64,000 bases of DNA from Ciona savignyi. Taxonomy: Eukaryota; Chordata; Ascidiacea; Phlebobranchia; Cionidae. Shown in pieces: positions 11,639-23,760 of this stretch. The DNA lies in the NCBI GenBank assembly GCA_000149265.1, contig CH003190.1, positions 1 to 64,000 on the forward strand, given 5' to 3'. A program made the position numbers and the translations under genes. Under the pieces are notes generated by a model that worked only from the letters and a program-made list of their open reading frames with translations, made no database searches and was not told the DNA's origin. Every line of letters begins with the position of its first letter. The stretch's first letter is position 1.

Positions 11639-12271
11639 TAAAAGAGAGCAGGATCGGTTTGTTTATTTTTGCCTGTAAATTATTTTTAGCAACCCAGTAC
11701 GCTTGCAATTTAATAAAATAACTACTGTTGTTTTCCCACCTTCGGTAAACAATATTTTGAAAAATATAGTTTAATATGTCTACGCTACAAAATAAAAAGC
11801 ATAAAAGATGAATGTAAAGAGCTGAAATCCCATGATCCAAAACCAGGTTGTGTGCTTACTTTGGTGAGGATGAAACACAAATTTTGGACTATTTTAAGAT
11901 AAGAGTTAAAAATTCTTGTTCTTGTAAAATAGGCCTCTCTGTATATTTTAACAGCAACCTATTATCTAGGTTTTTATTCCAAAATTGTGGTTGCAAGTCA
12001 CCATTCATGATATACAGGCTATATAAGAGATTAAAAATCCTGTGAGATGTTGTGTTATGTATGTATCTGACTATCTGTATAGTTTATTTATGTTCCAGTA
12101 TATTTTCATTGTTAGTGTCTACACTCTACATCTCTCCAATTGATAAGCTTTTATTTTATGTATTATGCTAATCTACATATTGAATTCCGGTATTTTTTTT
12201 AAGGAGGATGGATGAGCAGATGTCAGGAATATTGAATGAAATACCACCATCACCATTTTTAATTATTAAAG

Positions 12272-13849
12272 GTAAAAATAGCTTATTGTATACAATATAA
12301 AAAAATAGCGATGGAGGAGTGGATCTGACAGTGGTTCCAAACAGACATCTGACTTATCAAGGCACTGTTTTTTTAATTTCTGCTTGGGTAGCCCGAAGTT
12401 CAGACTCCATCCAATTACTCAACTAGGTTAAGAATGTAAGAATGAGAATATAGTTACTGCTCAATTTCGATCAGTATTTCGCGCTTTAGCGTACTTTTTC
12501 TGCAGTTTCTTTCTGTTCAAAATGAATTACCCAAATAAAGCATGTCTGTCTCACCATGGACTTTTTTCAAAGGTATGTTTTTCTATTTAAAATGGCACAA
12601 GTAAATATGTGTATCGGGTGATTGTGCTGCTTGGTGAGCTCACATGGTAGCCAGTTTACTAAAGGACCGTTATGGAACCGAGAACGCCCACATTTACGGC
12701 ATTGCTTCGCGTGCTGTCGCGACACGAACTCGTCGTTTCCTTTAAGGTTGGATGTGTTTCTCCTCTGGCCATTTTATTCGTTTTTTTGGAGACTCGAAAT
12801 GAATTGTTGTCGCCAAAGAGTCTAGAACTCACATATGAGGTGTTGCACTCTGTTTCAGCAAGATCTGCTGTAATCTACCTGGTGGGTGTAATAAAACTTA
12901 AGATTATTGATAAGCAAGTCGGTGGTTCAGGTGTAAAAGCGTCGATTAAATTACTTTTAGGTAATCGCCTCGGGAGTTGACAAAACGTTTCTTCGCACAA
13001 CATGGGTAAGTTTTGAATTGTTTTCTTGCGTAACGTATTGTTCAGATTTGTCTCTCCCAAACACCACCCATTTGAATATTTTTGGTAAAAGATTGAATAT
13101 CACATGGTCCATCTTTACGATAATAATCATGCAATTTCGGTAAATTAACTTTACTCTGTTGCTTTTTAATTTTTTTTACCTTTTGTATTAGCCTACTAGC
13201 GAAAATCCCTTGGTTTCAGATGATGCCATGTGCTAAGGCACAACCAATTAAGCTAGAGATTAGATTCGTGGTACCACCTGATGTATGCGTACGAAATGTA
13301 AATAAAACTTTACACGTATGGATGGACACGTTGTTTTACCTTTAACCATGTCGAATCTTATACAACATCCTCCCTGCACAATCTCTTATAGACAAAACGT
13401 ATTATAATTGCTCTCGATGACCACAAAATAACGTCTCCGCATATAGGAAGAAACGGGGAGGAATCGACTTCTATGCATAGCCTGCTGATCTTCCAAAATG
13501 GGAGCGATGGTGTCGTTATACCAGTGCTATAATAAAGCATTCGGTAAGCAGTAAAATGTCGAGAAAACTATTTTTTTCCTTAAGAAGTGATTATTTCTTT
13601 CAATGCCCATCTTCCGAAAATCCGCGTAGCTGTGTAATCTTAAACCTGTTGTTTTATATTTTAACATTTTCTTACTGTTTTACAGTGATTAGTAATTAAT
13701 TTTACATGCTGGACTTAAAGAATTAGAAAACCGAAGGTTCAGGTGGTCAGTCAGTGCATGGGTATTATACGCACAAACAAACGACATTTTCAATAACCGT
13801 TTTTATATATGGAAAAAAAGGTTCTTTACTGCATTAACCATCTGCTATC
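12272..13849. other. No recognisable gene
   Basis: Short frames here lack codon structure or motifs. A possible small exon ends at a GT donor near 12572. The sequence is AT-rich and repeated at 18773-20355. Confidence 0.5.
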
Positions 13850-14640
13850 TTTGACATTTGTTAGACAACATATGGCTCAATTATGCAGAAACCAAAATTT
13901 TGGGTAATATAATCAGGGGAATTCCCTCCCCTGTGAGTTGAAAAACGACATTTTTTTATATAATTAGCTTTTTTGCGCATAGCGCTCAAATGGCTGCTCC
14001 AATTTAAATTAGATAAAATGTGAGTGCAATAGTCACTAACTAGGGAAATACCCAAAATATGAGATTTTGTTCTTAAATCATGATTGTGACAGGCATGGCT
14101 TGTGGCTCCGACATCTCCTATAGAAAACGTAATGAAACTTTGCCATTTGTTAGACAACATGGCCTAATTATGCAGAAACCAAAATAGTTGGGTACTATAC
14201 CCAGGGATTCCCCTGGGAATTGAAAAACCAAAATGGCATATTTTTAAAAATAAGTTCTTTAGGGCATAGCGCTTGGTCGGCTATAAAATGTTAGAAGAAA
14301 TACTATACCTAGGGAAATACCCTAAAATAACGACTTGTTCCTAAACCATGATTGTAACAGGCATGCCATATCGCGCCGACATCTCCAACAAGGAGTCGCC
14401 AAAGCGAATTTTATCTAACAAACATCTAACTTTGATAACATTACTCAGATTTGTAAAAACATTAATTGATGTTTGCAGTACCCACCTACTAAGCCCAGTT
14501 GAATTCCCCAAAATAATGAAACTCAATCGGGCTGTTTTGGGAATTGAACTTTATTATACTACAGCGCGTGACAATAAGCTTTAAAACATTTGTGGTAAAA
14601 TGTTCGGAAATCTCACACGCATATTCTTTTTATAACTGCA
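13850..14640. repeat. Tandem units of a dispersed, palindrome-bearing repeat family (block A)
   Basis: Two to three degenerate units of about 270-300 bp lie in series. Each contains, in order: a GACAGGCATG box followed by CGACATCTCC; TTAGACAACATGG; CAGAAACCAAAAT; a CCCAGGGGAATTCCCC-like palindrome; GCATAGCGCT; and CTAGGGAAATACCC. The same order recurs at 20360-21150 and, more diverged, at 43745-45025. The last unit leads into ATGGGACCCATGCG (near 14670), also found near 44980. Confidence 0.7.
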
Positions 14641-14879
14641 CATGAAAAAGAAGTTTGGTTTAATAACTATGGGACCCATGCGTTTATGCTTGCAGAAACA
14701 AAAAACTATGACAGTCCGGTTAAAACTTTCTGGAATGTTAATTAACATACGCCTTCCAGCAGACAGCCAAAACATCAGAAATCAGTCATGCGTGAAAGCA
14801 ATATTTTTGCTAAGCGTCGGGGAGCGAATATTATGCGTTTTGGGACAAATGTGGTCGTTCAGACCTGTGTTGGGACATA

Positions 14880-14909
14880 TAAGACCCCAATAGCCACTGA
14901 AAGGGTTAA
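14880..14909. repeat. Possible piggyBac-type terminus (GAAAGGG-TTAA)
   Basis: The string CACTGAAAGGGTTAA resembles the inverted end CCCTTTC next to TTAA seen at the true piggyBac end at 28703-28713. It recurs in the other copies of the block (near 18200 and 21407). No matching opposite end was found, so the element limits are unknown. Confidence 0.3.
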
Positions 14910-16094
14910 TTAAAACCATTGCGTGAATGTGTTTTGATCTAACTACAGTTGATACAAGGAAACTTGCATTTGAAATGGCACACCTTAATTTTCCTCAACA
15001 ATGATATGAAAACAAATTGAAAGACTGGCATCGTGGGTTTATACAGAGAAACCCCAGATTTTTATTTGACAGCCAGCAGAAAAGCTGGTACATTTGTAGT
15101 CTTTCGAGAATGATGCCATTTAATAAACATTGTTATCAGTTCTATAAAAACTTGAGGTTGATTTATAGCCGGAATTCATTTGTAATTTGTGTACAACGTC
15201 GTTAAATTGGTTGGAATGGCACATTTGTATCAGGATTAAAGCATACTGGGATTTTATTCTCTTTAACTCAAAAATAATTTCAGATTATGATATTTTGCTG
15301 TCATATGTATGTGTGACTAACAATACACCTTCAGCTAACAACATCATTAAATATACGCACAGGTATGATGATACTAACGCCACTCTAAGAACGGATGACT
15401 CAAGTCTGGGAAACAGTGTCCAAAATGAATGTGTTCAGTGGAATGCTGACAACCGTGCACCTGCGGATCAACGACTTTTTTGTTGATGACATTACTGGTG
15501 AAATATGATGTAATAATGAATCAATCAGGTAGGTTCAGATTCGGGCAAAATTCGGCCAAACTGTTTTAAACAAGAAGATTAGCACCCCATTAAACAAAGC
15601 CTTAATCAAACAAGGGAGGGACGTGTTTAGTTTTGCCCAGAAGACATACGCTCCTATCCTAAAAAGCTTTGCCACGAAAATCAAAAGCAGTTGGTCGTAA
15701 GAGCAAAAAGAATAGGAAGAACTTTTTTCTCCACTGATGATGATTTGCTTCCCACTTAACTTTGTTAATCAGCTTGGTACCACCAAGTCCAGGAATTGCT
15801 GATTTCGTCCTGCATAAAAAATAAATAAGAATGGAGTAGATGAAGATGAGGTATCTTACCTGCGAAACAGTTAAGCGTTCAGTTTTGGATCTAGCATCTG
15901 CACCAAAATATGACACAAAATACATCCTATTGAGTTAATAAACAAGCGCTATAGCTCATTATATATATTCCTTTGCCGGTCTTGATGTGCGAGGAGTCTG
16001 TTTCTTTCTCACTGTTCTTTAAATATTTTTCACTCCATTTCAAACTGTCGTTAAGAATTAATTGCAACTGTACCTATCATTCAGTCTGCATAAC

Positions 16095-16310
16095 TTACGT
16101 TTGGTGCAAAATGTCATTTCTGAGCCTTCGTCTAAAAAGGCATAAGTGGTTACTTGATTTTTCTTTGTGGTCCCCCATGCTTTTATGGAAACAACTTTTT
16201 TTTAGTCTTGTCTTGGTCTTTGCTCTTGAAGTAGTTGCAGTCGCGTTGGCAGCTATTTATGTTTTCTTTTGTGGAAATGAGGACTCATTTGCCGAGTGCT
16301 GAATTGTCGT
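16095..16310 (-). pseudogene. BEL/Pao protease fragment (block A copy)
   Basis: The minus strand reads TTYAFLDEGSEMTFCTKR (about 16105-16150), the aspartic-protease start of BEL/Pao elements, where the usual active-site triplet is D-S-G. Here the middle residue is Glu, so it would not be active. The frame upstream is broken. The matching copy in block C (from about 22600) continues upstream into gag, but here the sequence switches at 16310 to piggyBac. Confidence 0.55.
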
Positions 16311-17720
16311 GCTGAAAGTGTTTACCAGCATAAATATTCACATCATATGTATATCCACTGTGTGGGTCACATCTCATCCAAAGCTTTATCCCACGTTTCA
16401 CAGGCTTCATGGGAAGGTACTGCTTGAAAGAGCACCTTCCCTTGAATTTCGTCATAGATTCGTCTATGCTTTGAAATGGACTGTTCTGCCTGTACTTCAT
16501 AAATGTTGATTTCAGGCATAAGAGCAAATAAATCTTCAACGTAATACAACTTGCTTGCTTGTGAAGGTTTATCCGGTTCAGCAGCATACAGTTTTGACAT
16601 AATCAATTTGAATCTATCCCTCGAAAATGCAAGAGCGTTTCCTTCCCATCGACTGATGCTTAGACCAATAGTTATTTATAGACGGCAAGCGATTATAACT
16701 CATAACGAAAAAACATCCAAAAAGTTTCATAATCTCATGTGCATCAGTTGGGACTAATTTTCTTCTTTTGGTTTTAGCATTTTGAAAGATACTCAATCTC
16801 TTGTTAGTGTAGTAAGCTATCTGCAGCAGCAAGCTATAAGGGAAAAGCTTCTAAAAAATGTCTAAAATGCTTGTTGTGACGGTGATATCTGGATGAATTG
16901 TGCAAGGTCTGTCTTGACTGATATTCAATTTTGGCTGAAACCCAGGTGGCACATTGTTCCATAGTACCGTGTTCGTAGTACCGGTACAAAGTGAATCACC
17001 ACTATTGCTATTGCTCTCTGCATCATCATTCATTGTCTTCGCTTACTGAATCTTCTTGTTCACTATCTGAAGACAATTCACTATCATCAGAATCAGAATC
17101 TTCCCGTCGTGGTTGTTCTGGCAGGTACTCTGAACAAGAATCTGAAAAATCTGATTCTTCTGCATCAGATAGATATGGTATTGCGTCAATAATTTCTTGT
17201 GCCGTATAACGTCTTGTCATATTGTTAATTCTACAGATAACCTCAAACAATATATAACTGAGCTGCAAAACTAATTCTGTGTAGAGGCCTGTTGGTACAA
17301 ATAGTTACCACTATGCTAACTATGTTAGGTCTGTTGGTACACATGTGTACCAGTTATACTGATAGTAAATGCAGCCTTTCCAATTCGATCTAATGCTAGC
17401 CAATATAACGGTAATCTAACTTCTAAAACACTTACAAGTCTTTCCAAACTAATGCTAGCCAATGTAACTGCAATACAGCATTGTAAAACACCTGCTAAGA
17501 CTGTGATCTGTCTCAACACCACATGGTAAATGAAGCTAAAGGCGCGAAAATAGGTCACGTGATAGCTAAATCCCATGACACAAAGCGAAAAAAGCATGCG
17601 TAGTTCCTGAAAAGTCGGAAAACGTCAAAGATAAAGGCATTTATGGTACAATAATGGCCTCTCAGACCGGAGCATCATGTCGGTGGTACATATATGTACC
17701 GTTAGTCTTGAAAGGGTTAA
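16311..17720 (-). pseudogene. piggyBac transposase, N-terminal half (duplicate of 27329-28713)
   Basis: From about 16320 the sequence matches 27329 onwards. The minus strand starts at 17220 (MTRRYTAQEIIDAIPYLSD), followed by an acidic Asp/Ser-rich stretch. It continues to FQSIDESMTKFKGR, which carries the first catalytic Asp. A 4-base CATT insertion near 17031-17034 shifts the frame compared with the other copy, and an extra AATAGTTATT-like insertion lies near 16660. The C-terminal half is absent; the sequence changes to block A at 16310. The element end with its TTAA is at 17717-17720. Confidence 0.8.
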
Positions 17721-17805
17721 AACTTGAAATGGTTAAAAAATAATTACCAATATATGTATTTATATTTTATTTTAATGGCTATAATAAATAGGTTTTTATA
17801 CATAC

Positions 17806-17908
17806 CTCTTTCACCGGCAACCCATATTTTTGAAATATAGTTTTTAAATTTCTGGTTTTGCCACAGCTCAGACAATTTTAATGACTCCAGCGCAGATTCA
17901 AATTCCTT
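17806..17908 (-). pseudogene. Duplicated piece of the MULE-type gene exon
   Basis: Beyond the piggyBac end, 17721-17908 matches 28714-28902, including the 3' part of an exon (LKLSELWQNQKFKNYIS) and its GT donor. Because flanking gene sequence is copied along with the transposon, the half piggyBac at 16311-17720 arrived by duplication of the locus and not by transposition. Confidence 0.75.
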
Positions 17909-17928
17909 GGTACCACCTTGGTGGTACC
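17909..17928. repeat. Inverted repeat at a duplication junction
   Basis: GGTACCACCTTGGTGGTACC has 9-bp arms around a 2-base centre. It sits exactly where the copy of 28714-28902 ends and the block B copy begins. Similar GGTACCACC strings occur elsewhere in the block (near 13269 and 15775). Confidence 0.8.
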
Positions 17929-18656
17929 TTTTTATAACTGCACATGAAAAAGAAGTTTGGTTTAATAACTATGGGACCCATGCGTTTATGCTTGCAGAAA
18001 CAAAAAACTATGACAGTCCGGTTAAAACTTTCTGGAATGTTAATTAACATACGCCTTCCAGCAGACAGCCAAAACATCAGAAATCAGTCATGCGTGAAAG
18101 CAATATTTTTGCTAAGCGTCGGGGAGCGAATATTATGCGTTTTGGGACAAATGTGGTCGTTCAGACCTGTGTTGGGACATATAAGACCCAATAGCCACTG
18201 AAAGGGTTAATTAAAACCATTGCGTGAATGTGTTTTGATCTAACTACAGTTGATACAAGGAAACTTGCATTTGAAATGGCACACCTTAATTTTCCTCAAC
18301 AATGATATGAAAACAAATTGAAAGACTGGCATCGTGGGTTTATACAGAGAAACCCCAGATTTTTATTTGACAGCCAGCAGAAAAGCTGGTACATTTGTAG
18401 TCTTTCGAGAATGATGCCATTTAATAAACATTGTTATCAGTTCTATAAAAACTTGAGGTTGATTTATAGCCGGAATTCATTTGTAATTTGTGTACAACGT
18501 CGTTAAATTGGTTGGAATGGCACATTTGTATCAGGATTAAAGCATACTGGGATTTTATTCTCTTTAACTCAAAAATAATTTCAGATTATGATATTTTGCT
18601 GTCATATGTATGTGTGACTAACAATACACCTTCAGCTAACAACATCATTAAATATA
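17928..18656. repeat. Block B: partial third copy of the 4-kb block
   Basis: Matches 14627-15355 of block A and stops at the assembly gap. It is nearly identical to both other copies; one C fewer than block A in the ACCCAATAG run links it to block C. Confidence 0.85.
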
Positions 18657-18756
18657 NNNNNNNNNNNNNNNNNNNNNNNNNNNNNNNNNNNNNNNNNNNN
18701 NNNNNNNNNNNNNNNNNNNNNNNNNNNNNNNNNNNNNNNNNNNNNNNNNNNNNNNN
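18657..18756. other. Assembly gap (100 N)
   Basis: Exactly 100 unknown bases, the usual placeholder for a gap of unknown size. It separates block B (ending at block position 15355) from block C (starting at position 12256). Confidence 0.99.
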
Positions 18757-21700
18757 TTTTTAATTATTAAAGGTAAAAATAGCTTATTGTATACAATATA
18801 AAAAAATAGCGATGGAGGAGTGGATCTGACAGTGGTTCCAAACAGACATCTGACTTATCAAGGCACTGTTTTTTTAATTTCTGCTTGGGTAGCCCGAAGT
18901 TCAGACTCCATCCAATACTCAACTAGGTTAAGAATGTAAGAATGAGAATATAGTTACTGCTCAATTTCGATCAGTATTTCGCGCTTTAGCGTACTTTTTC
19001 TGCAGTTTCTTTCTGTTCAAAATGAATTACCCAAATAAAGCATGTCTGTCTCACCATGGACTTTTTTCAAAGGTATGTTTTTCTATTTAAAATGGCACAA
19101 GTAAATATGTGTATCGGGTGATTGTGCTGCTTGGTGAGCTCACATGGTAGCCAGTTTACTAAAGGACCGTTATGGAACCGAGAACGCCCACATTTACGGC
19201 ATTGCTTCGCGTGCTGTCGCGACACGAACCTCGTCGTTTCCTTTAAGGTTGGATGTGTTTCTCCTCTGGCCATTTTATTCGTTTTTTTGGAGACTCGAAA
19301 TGAATTGTTGTCGCCAACGAGTCTAGAACTCACATATGAGGTGTTGCACTCAGTTTCAGCAAGATCTGCTGTAATCTACCTGGTGGGTGTAATAAAACTT
19401 AAGATTATTGATAAGCAAGTCGGTGGTTCAGGTGTAAAAGCGTCGATTAAATTACTTTTAGGTAATCGCCTCGGGAGTTGACAAAACGTTTCTTCGCACA
19501 ACATGGGTAAGTTTTGAATTGTTTTCTTGCGTAACGTATTGTTCAGATTTGTCTCTCCCAAACACCACCCATTTGAATATTTTTGGTAAAAGATTAAATA
19601 TCACATGGTCCATCTTTACGATAATAATCATGCAATTTCGGTAAATTAACTTTACTCTATTGCTTTTTAATTTTTTTTACCTTTTGTATTAGCCTACTAG
19701 CGAAAATCCCTTGGTTTCAGATGATGCCATGTGCTAAGGCACAACCAATTAAGCTAGAGATTAGATTCGTGGTACCACCTGATGTATGCGTGTACGAAAT
19801 GTAAATAAAACTTTACACGTATGGATGGACACGTTGTTTTACCTTTAACCATGTCGAATCTTATACAACATCCTCCCTGCACAATCTCTTATAGACAAAA
19901 CAAAATGTATTATAATTGCTCTCGATGACCACAAAATAACGTCTCAGCATATAGGAAGAAACGGGGAGGAATCGACTTCTATGCATAGCCTGCTGATCTT
20001 CCAAAATGGGAGCGATGGTGTCGTTATACCAGTGCTATAATAAAGCATTCGGTAAGCAGTAAAATGTCGAGAAAACTATTTTTTTCCTTAAGAAGTGATT
20101 TTTTCTTTCAATGCCCATCTTCCGAAAATCCGCGTAGCTGTGTAATCTTAAACCTGTTGTTTTATATTTTAACATTTTCTTACTGTTTTACAGTGATTAG
20201 TAATTAATTTTACATGCTGGACTTAAAGAATTAGAAAACCGAAGGTTCAGGTGGTCAGTCAGTGCATGGGTATTATACGCACAAACAAACGACATTTTCA
20301 ATAACCGTTTTTATATATGGAAAAAAAGGTTCTTTACTGCATTAACCATCTGCTATCTTTGACATTTGTTAGACAACATATGGCTCAATTATGCAGAAAC
20401 CAAAATTTTGGGTAATATAATCAGGGGAATTCCCTCCCCTGTGAGTTGAAAAACGACATTTTTTTATATAATTAGCTTTTTTGCGCATAGCGCTCAAATG
20501 GCTGCTCCAATTTAAATTAGATAAAATGTGAGTGCAATAGTCACTAACTAGGGAAATACCCAAAATATGAGATTTTGTTCTTAAATCATGATTGTGACAG
20601 GCATGGCTTGTGGCTCCGACATCTCCTATAGAAAACGTAATGAAACTTTGCCATTTGTTAGACAACATGGCCTAATTATGCAGAAACCAAAATGTTGGGT
20701 ACTATACCCAGGGATTCCCCTGGGAATTGAAAAACCAAAATGGCATATTTTTAAAAATAAGTTCTTTAGGGCATAGCGCTTGGTCGGCTATAAAATGTTA
20801 GAAGAAATACTATACCTAGGGAAATACCCTAAAAATAACGACTTGTTCCTAAACCATGATTGTAACAGGCATGCCATATCGCGCCGACATCTCCCAACAA
20901 GGAGTCGCCAAAGCGAATTTTATCTAACAAACATCTAACTTTGATAACATTACTCAGATTTGTAAAAACATTAATTGATGTTTGCAGTACCCACCTACTA
21001 AGCCCAGTTGAATTCCCCAAAATAATGAAACTCAATCGGGCTGTTTTGGGAATTGAACTTTATTATACTACAGCGCGTGACAATAAGCTTTAAAACATTT
21101 GTGGTAAAATGTTCGGAAATCTCACACGCATATTCTTTTTATAACTGCACATGAAAAAGAAGTTTGGTTTAATAACTATGGGACCCATGCGTTTATGCTT
21201 GCAGAAACAAAAAACTATGACAGTCCGGTTAAAACTTTCTGGAATGTTAATTAACATACGCCTTCCAGCAGACAGCCAAAACATCAGAAATCAGTCATGC
21301 GTGAAAGCAATATTTTTGCTAAGCGTCGGGGAGCGAATATTATGCGTTTTGGGACAAATGTGGTCGTTCAGACCTGTGTTGGGACATATAAGACCCAATA
21401 GCCACTGAAAGGGTTAATTAAAACCATTGCGTGAATGTGTTTTGATCTAACTACAGTTGATACAAGGAAACTTGCATTTGAAATGGCACACCTTAATTTT
21501 CCTCAACAATGATATGAAAACAAATTGAAAGACTGGCATCGTGGGTTTATACAGAGAAACCCCAGATTTTTATTTGACAGCCAGCAGAAAAGCTGGTACA
21601 TTTGTAGTCTTTCGAGAATGATGCCATTTAATAAACATTGTTATCAGTTCTATAAAAACTTGAGGTTGATTTATAGCCGGAATTCATTTGTAATTTGTGT

Positions 21701-22812
21701 ACAACGTCGTTAAATTGGTTGGAATGGCACATTTGTATCAGGATTAAAGCATACTGGGATTTTATTCTCTTTAACTCAAAAATAATTTCAGATTATGATA
21801 TTTTGCTGTCATATGTATGTGTGACTAACAATACACCTTCAGCTAACAACATCATTAAATATACGCACAGGTATGATGATACTAACGCCACTCTAAGAAC
21901 GGATGACTCAAGTCTGGGAAACAGTGTCCAAAATGAATGTGTTCAGTGGAATGCTGACAACCGTGCACCTGCGGATCAACGACTTTTTTGTTGATGACAT
22001 TACTGGTGAAATATGATGTAATAATGAATCAATCAGGTAGGTTCAGATTCGGGCAAAATTCGGCCAAACTGTTTTAAACAAGAAGATTAGCACCCCATTA
22101 AACAAAGCCTTAATCAAACAAGGGAGGGACGTGTTTAGTTTTGCCCAGAAGACATACGCTCCTATCCTAAAAAGCTTTGCCACGAAAATCAAAAGCAGTT
22201 GGTCGTAAGAGCAAAAAGAATAGGAAGAACTTTTTTCTCCACTGATGATGATTTGCTTCCCACTTAACTTTGTTAATCAGCTTGGTACCACCAAGTCCAG
22301 GAATTGCTGATTTCGTCCTGCATAAAAAATAAATAAGAATGGAGTAGATGAAGATGAGGTATCTTACCTGCGAAACAGTTAAGCGTTCAGTTTTGGATCT
22401 AGCATCTGCACCAAAATATGACATAAAATACATCCTATTGAGTTAATAAACAAGCGCTATAGCTCATTATATATATTCCTTTGCCGGTCTTGATGTGCGA
22501 GGAGTCTGTTTCTTTCTCACTGTTCTTTAAATATTTTTCACTCCATTTCAAACTGTCGTTAAGAATTAATTGCAACTGTACCTATCATTCAGTCTGCATA
22601 ACTTACGTTTGGTGCAAAATGTCATTTCTGAGCCTTCGTCTAAAAAGGCATAAGTGGTTACTTGATTTTTCTTTGTGGTCCCCCATGCTTTTATGGAAAC
22701 AACTTTTTTTTAGTCTGGTCTTTGCTCTTGAAGTAGTTGCAGTCGCGTTGGCAGCTATTTATGTTTTCTTTTGTGGAAATGAGGACTCATTTGCCGAGTG
22801 CTGAATTGTCGT
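18757..22812. repeat. Block C: second full copy of the 4-kb block
   Basis: Matches 12256-16310. It begins directly after the gap, so its true left end is unknown, and it may extend into the missing sequence. After 22812 it continues into unique BEL gag sequence, which looks like the natural continuation of the retroelement. Block C therefore probably preserves the original right flank. Confidence 0.85.
20355..21150. repeat. Tandem units of the palindrome-bearing repeat family (block C)
   Basis: Copy of 13850-14640 with the same internal boxes; only a few indels distinguish it. Confidence 0.7.
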
Positions 22813-23760
22813 AGTGTATGATGTGAGCTGTGACAAATTTTGCATCGTCCCCTAAGATTGATTACATTGGTCGCTTCTGTGTCCGTTACCACCTAGACAA
22901 TTAAAGCAGGTTTTTATTTGTTTTGTTATTCTGATTTATAATTTCCCAGCGCGCTGCATTGCTGGTTTTGATCTGAATTGTTCACATCCCTATAAATAGT
23001 GATTTTTCTGACACAGTGTACTTACTACATGCTGGTCTTGAATGTGGGGTATATAAAGCAGTATGTATTTCTTTATTGGTCTGAGTAATTGATGCGCTAG
23101 GGTTGGGTGTGTTGGCTGTTTGTTCTCCCTTTAGATTTATTATTAGCAACTTTCATATCGGCGTGGTAGTAGAGAAAATCTATCATATTTATGAATGAAA
23201 CACTCTTACCTTGGTGCACTGAACGACCGACCGTCATATTCATGTTTATTATGAAAGTCAATTTGTAAAAAGTGAGGTATGATTTTCGATATATAATCCC
23301 GAGAGTTAAGTAGGTGATGATAGTTAGTGATTTTAGCACAACTAGGCAGTTTTCCATACGGCTTGGCTTACAAATTCGCGCAGTGAGTGTGGTTTGGGCT
23401 GCGGGTCGATGTGAGCATTAACTATTTTTTATCTTCACGTCCATAAATTGTGTCCAGTTTAATGAGTTCTTCTTGCAAGGTTCGATTTCCTTATGGGCTT
23501 GTCCTACACACACACACATGTAGCCCAAGAAATTTAATTGCTGTGAATAATTGTTTGGTAGTGATTTTACAATGTCCTCTTCGAATGCTGTCTTGAATTG
23601 ATGATATTGAAGTGGGTCTCCATTAAATGTAACTAAGTCAACCTTTGGCAAGTTAAACTGTCGCTGTAACAATGTAGTTGTAGGGAGCCGTTGCAGGTCG
23701 CTGCCTATTTCGCTAGATTGTTCCTTGTAGGCACCCAGGTAAGCCGGTTACAACACCTGA
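22600..23760 (-). pseudogene. BEL/Pao gag to protease remnant
   Basis: Reading leftwards, a Gag core frame (23672-23418) holds LPKVDLVTFNGDPLQYHQF, the classic BEL/Pao capsid start. A CA-microsatellite expansion (near 23507-23519) falls inside it. A knuckle CFNCLGGNGHRSDQC follows near 22864-22910 and CKICHSSHHTL near 22815-22845. The protease motif AFLDEGS lies near 22620. Frames are shifted between these parts and stops intervene. No LTR was identified, and polymerase regions were not recognised further left. Confidence 0.7.

Larger units (their letters stand above)
7388..12271 (+). pseudogene. Broken multi-exon gene of a multicopy animal orphan family (KHHY-motif, SAM-like segment)
   Basis: Pieces in order are: AHDLFEGIIAYDMM and a following stretch (7400-7590); a frame with LRPKHHYPWL and LVHLSTLRFKSKHS (7590-7900); a short stretch at 7915-8085; a domain with ATWVANLGVYAV and VPLVSLTKLYFKFP (8110-8445); a SAM-like helical stretch LPDLDKDILVKLEQCL (8700-8900); WAYRFVVSWQQFP (9011-9250); its continuation at 11195-11638; about 11790-11930; and an exon MSGILNEIPPSPFLIIK (12202-12271, ending at a GT donor). 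I recognise this order from unnamed multicopy proteins of fish and cnidarians; their function is unknown to me. Frameshifts near 7585, 7680 and 8835 and a BEL insertion make it a pseudogene. It may itself be mobile. Confidence 0.5.
12256..16310. repeat. Block A of a near-identical 4-kb duplication
   Basis: This block is repeated almost exactly at 18757-22812 (offset about 6501 at the left) and partly at 17928-18656. Reading the two full copies side by side I noted roughly 15 small differences, mostly 1-4 base indels and single substitutions, so divergence is under about 0.5%. The block starts inside the last recognised exon of the broken gene and ends inside BEL gag-protease sequence. It contains no intact gene. 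Two possible small exons with good splice signals lie on the minus strand at about 15650-15930. Such similarity could be a recent duplication or two haplotypes laid end to end by the assembler. Confidence 0.85.

Noticed and set aside
12622-12980. Short plus- and minus-strand frames repeated at 19067-19481
   Set aside because: No motif, differing reading between the two near-identical copies because of one-base indels, so no selection on the frame.
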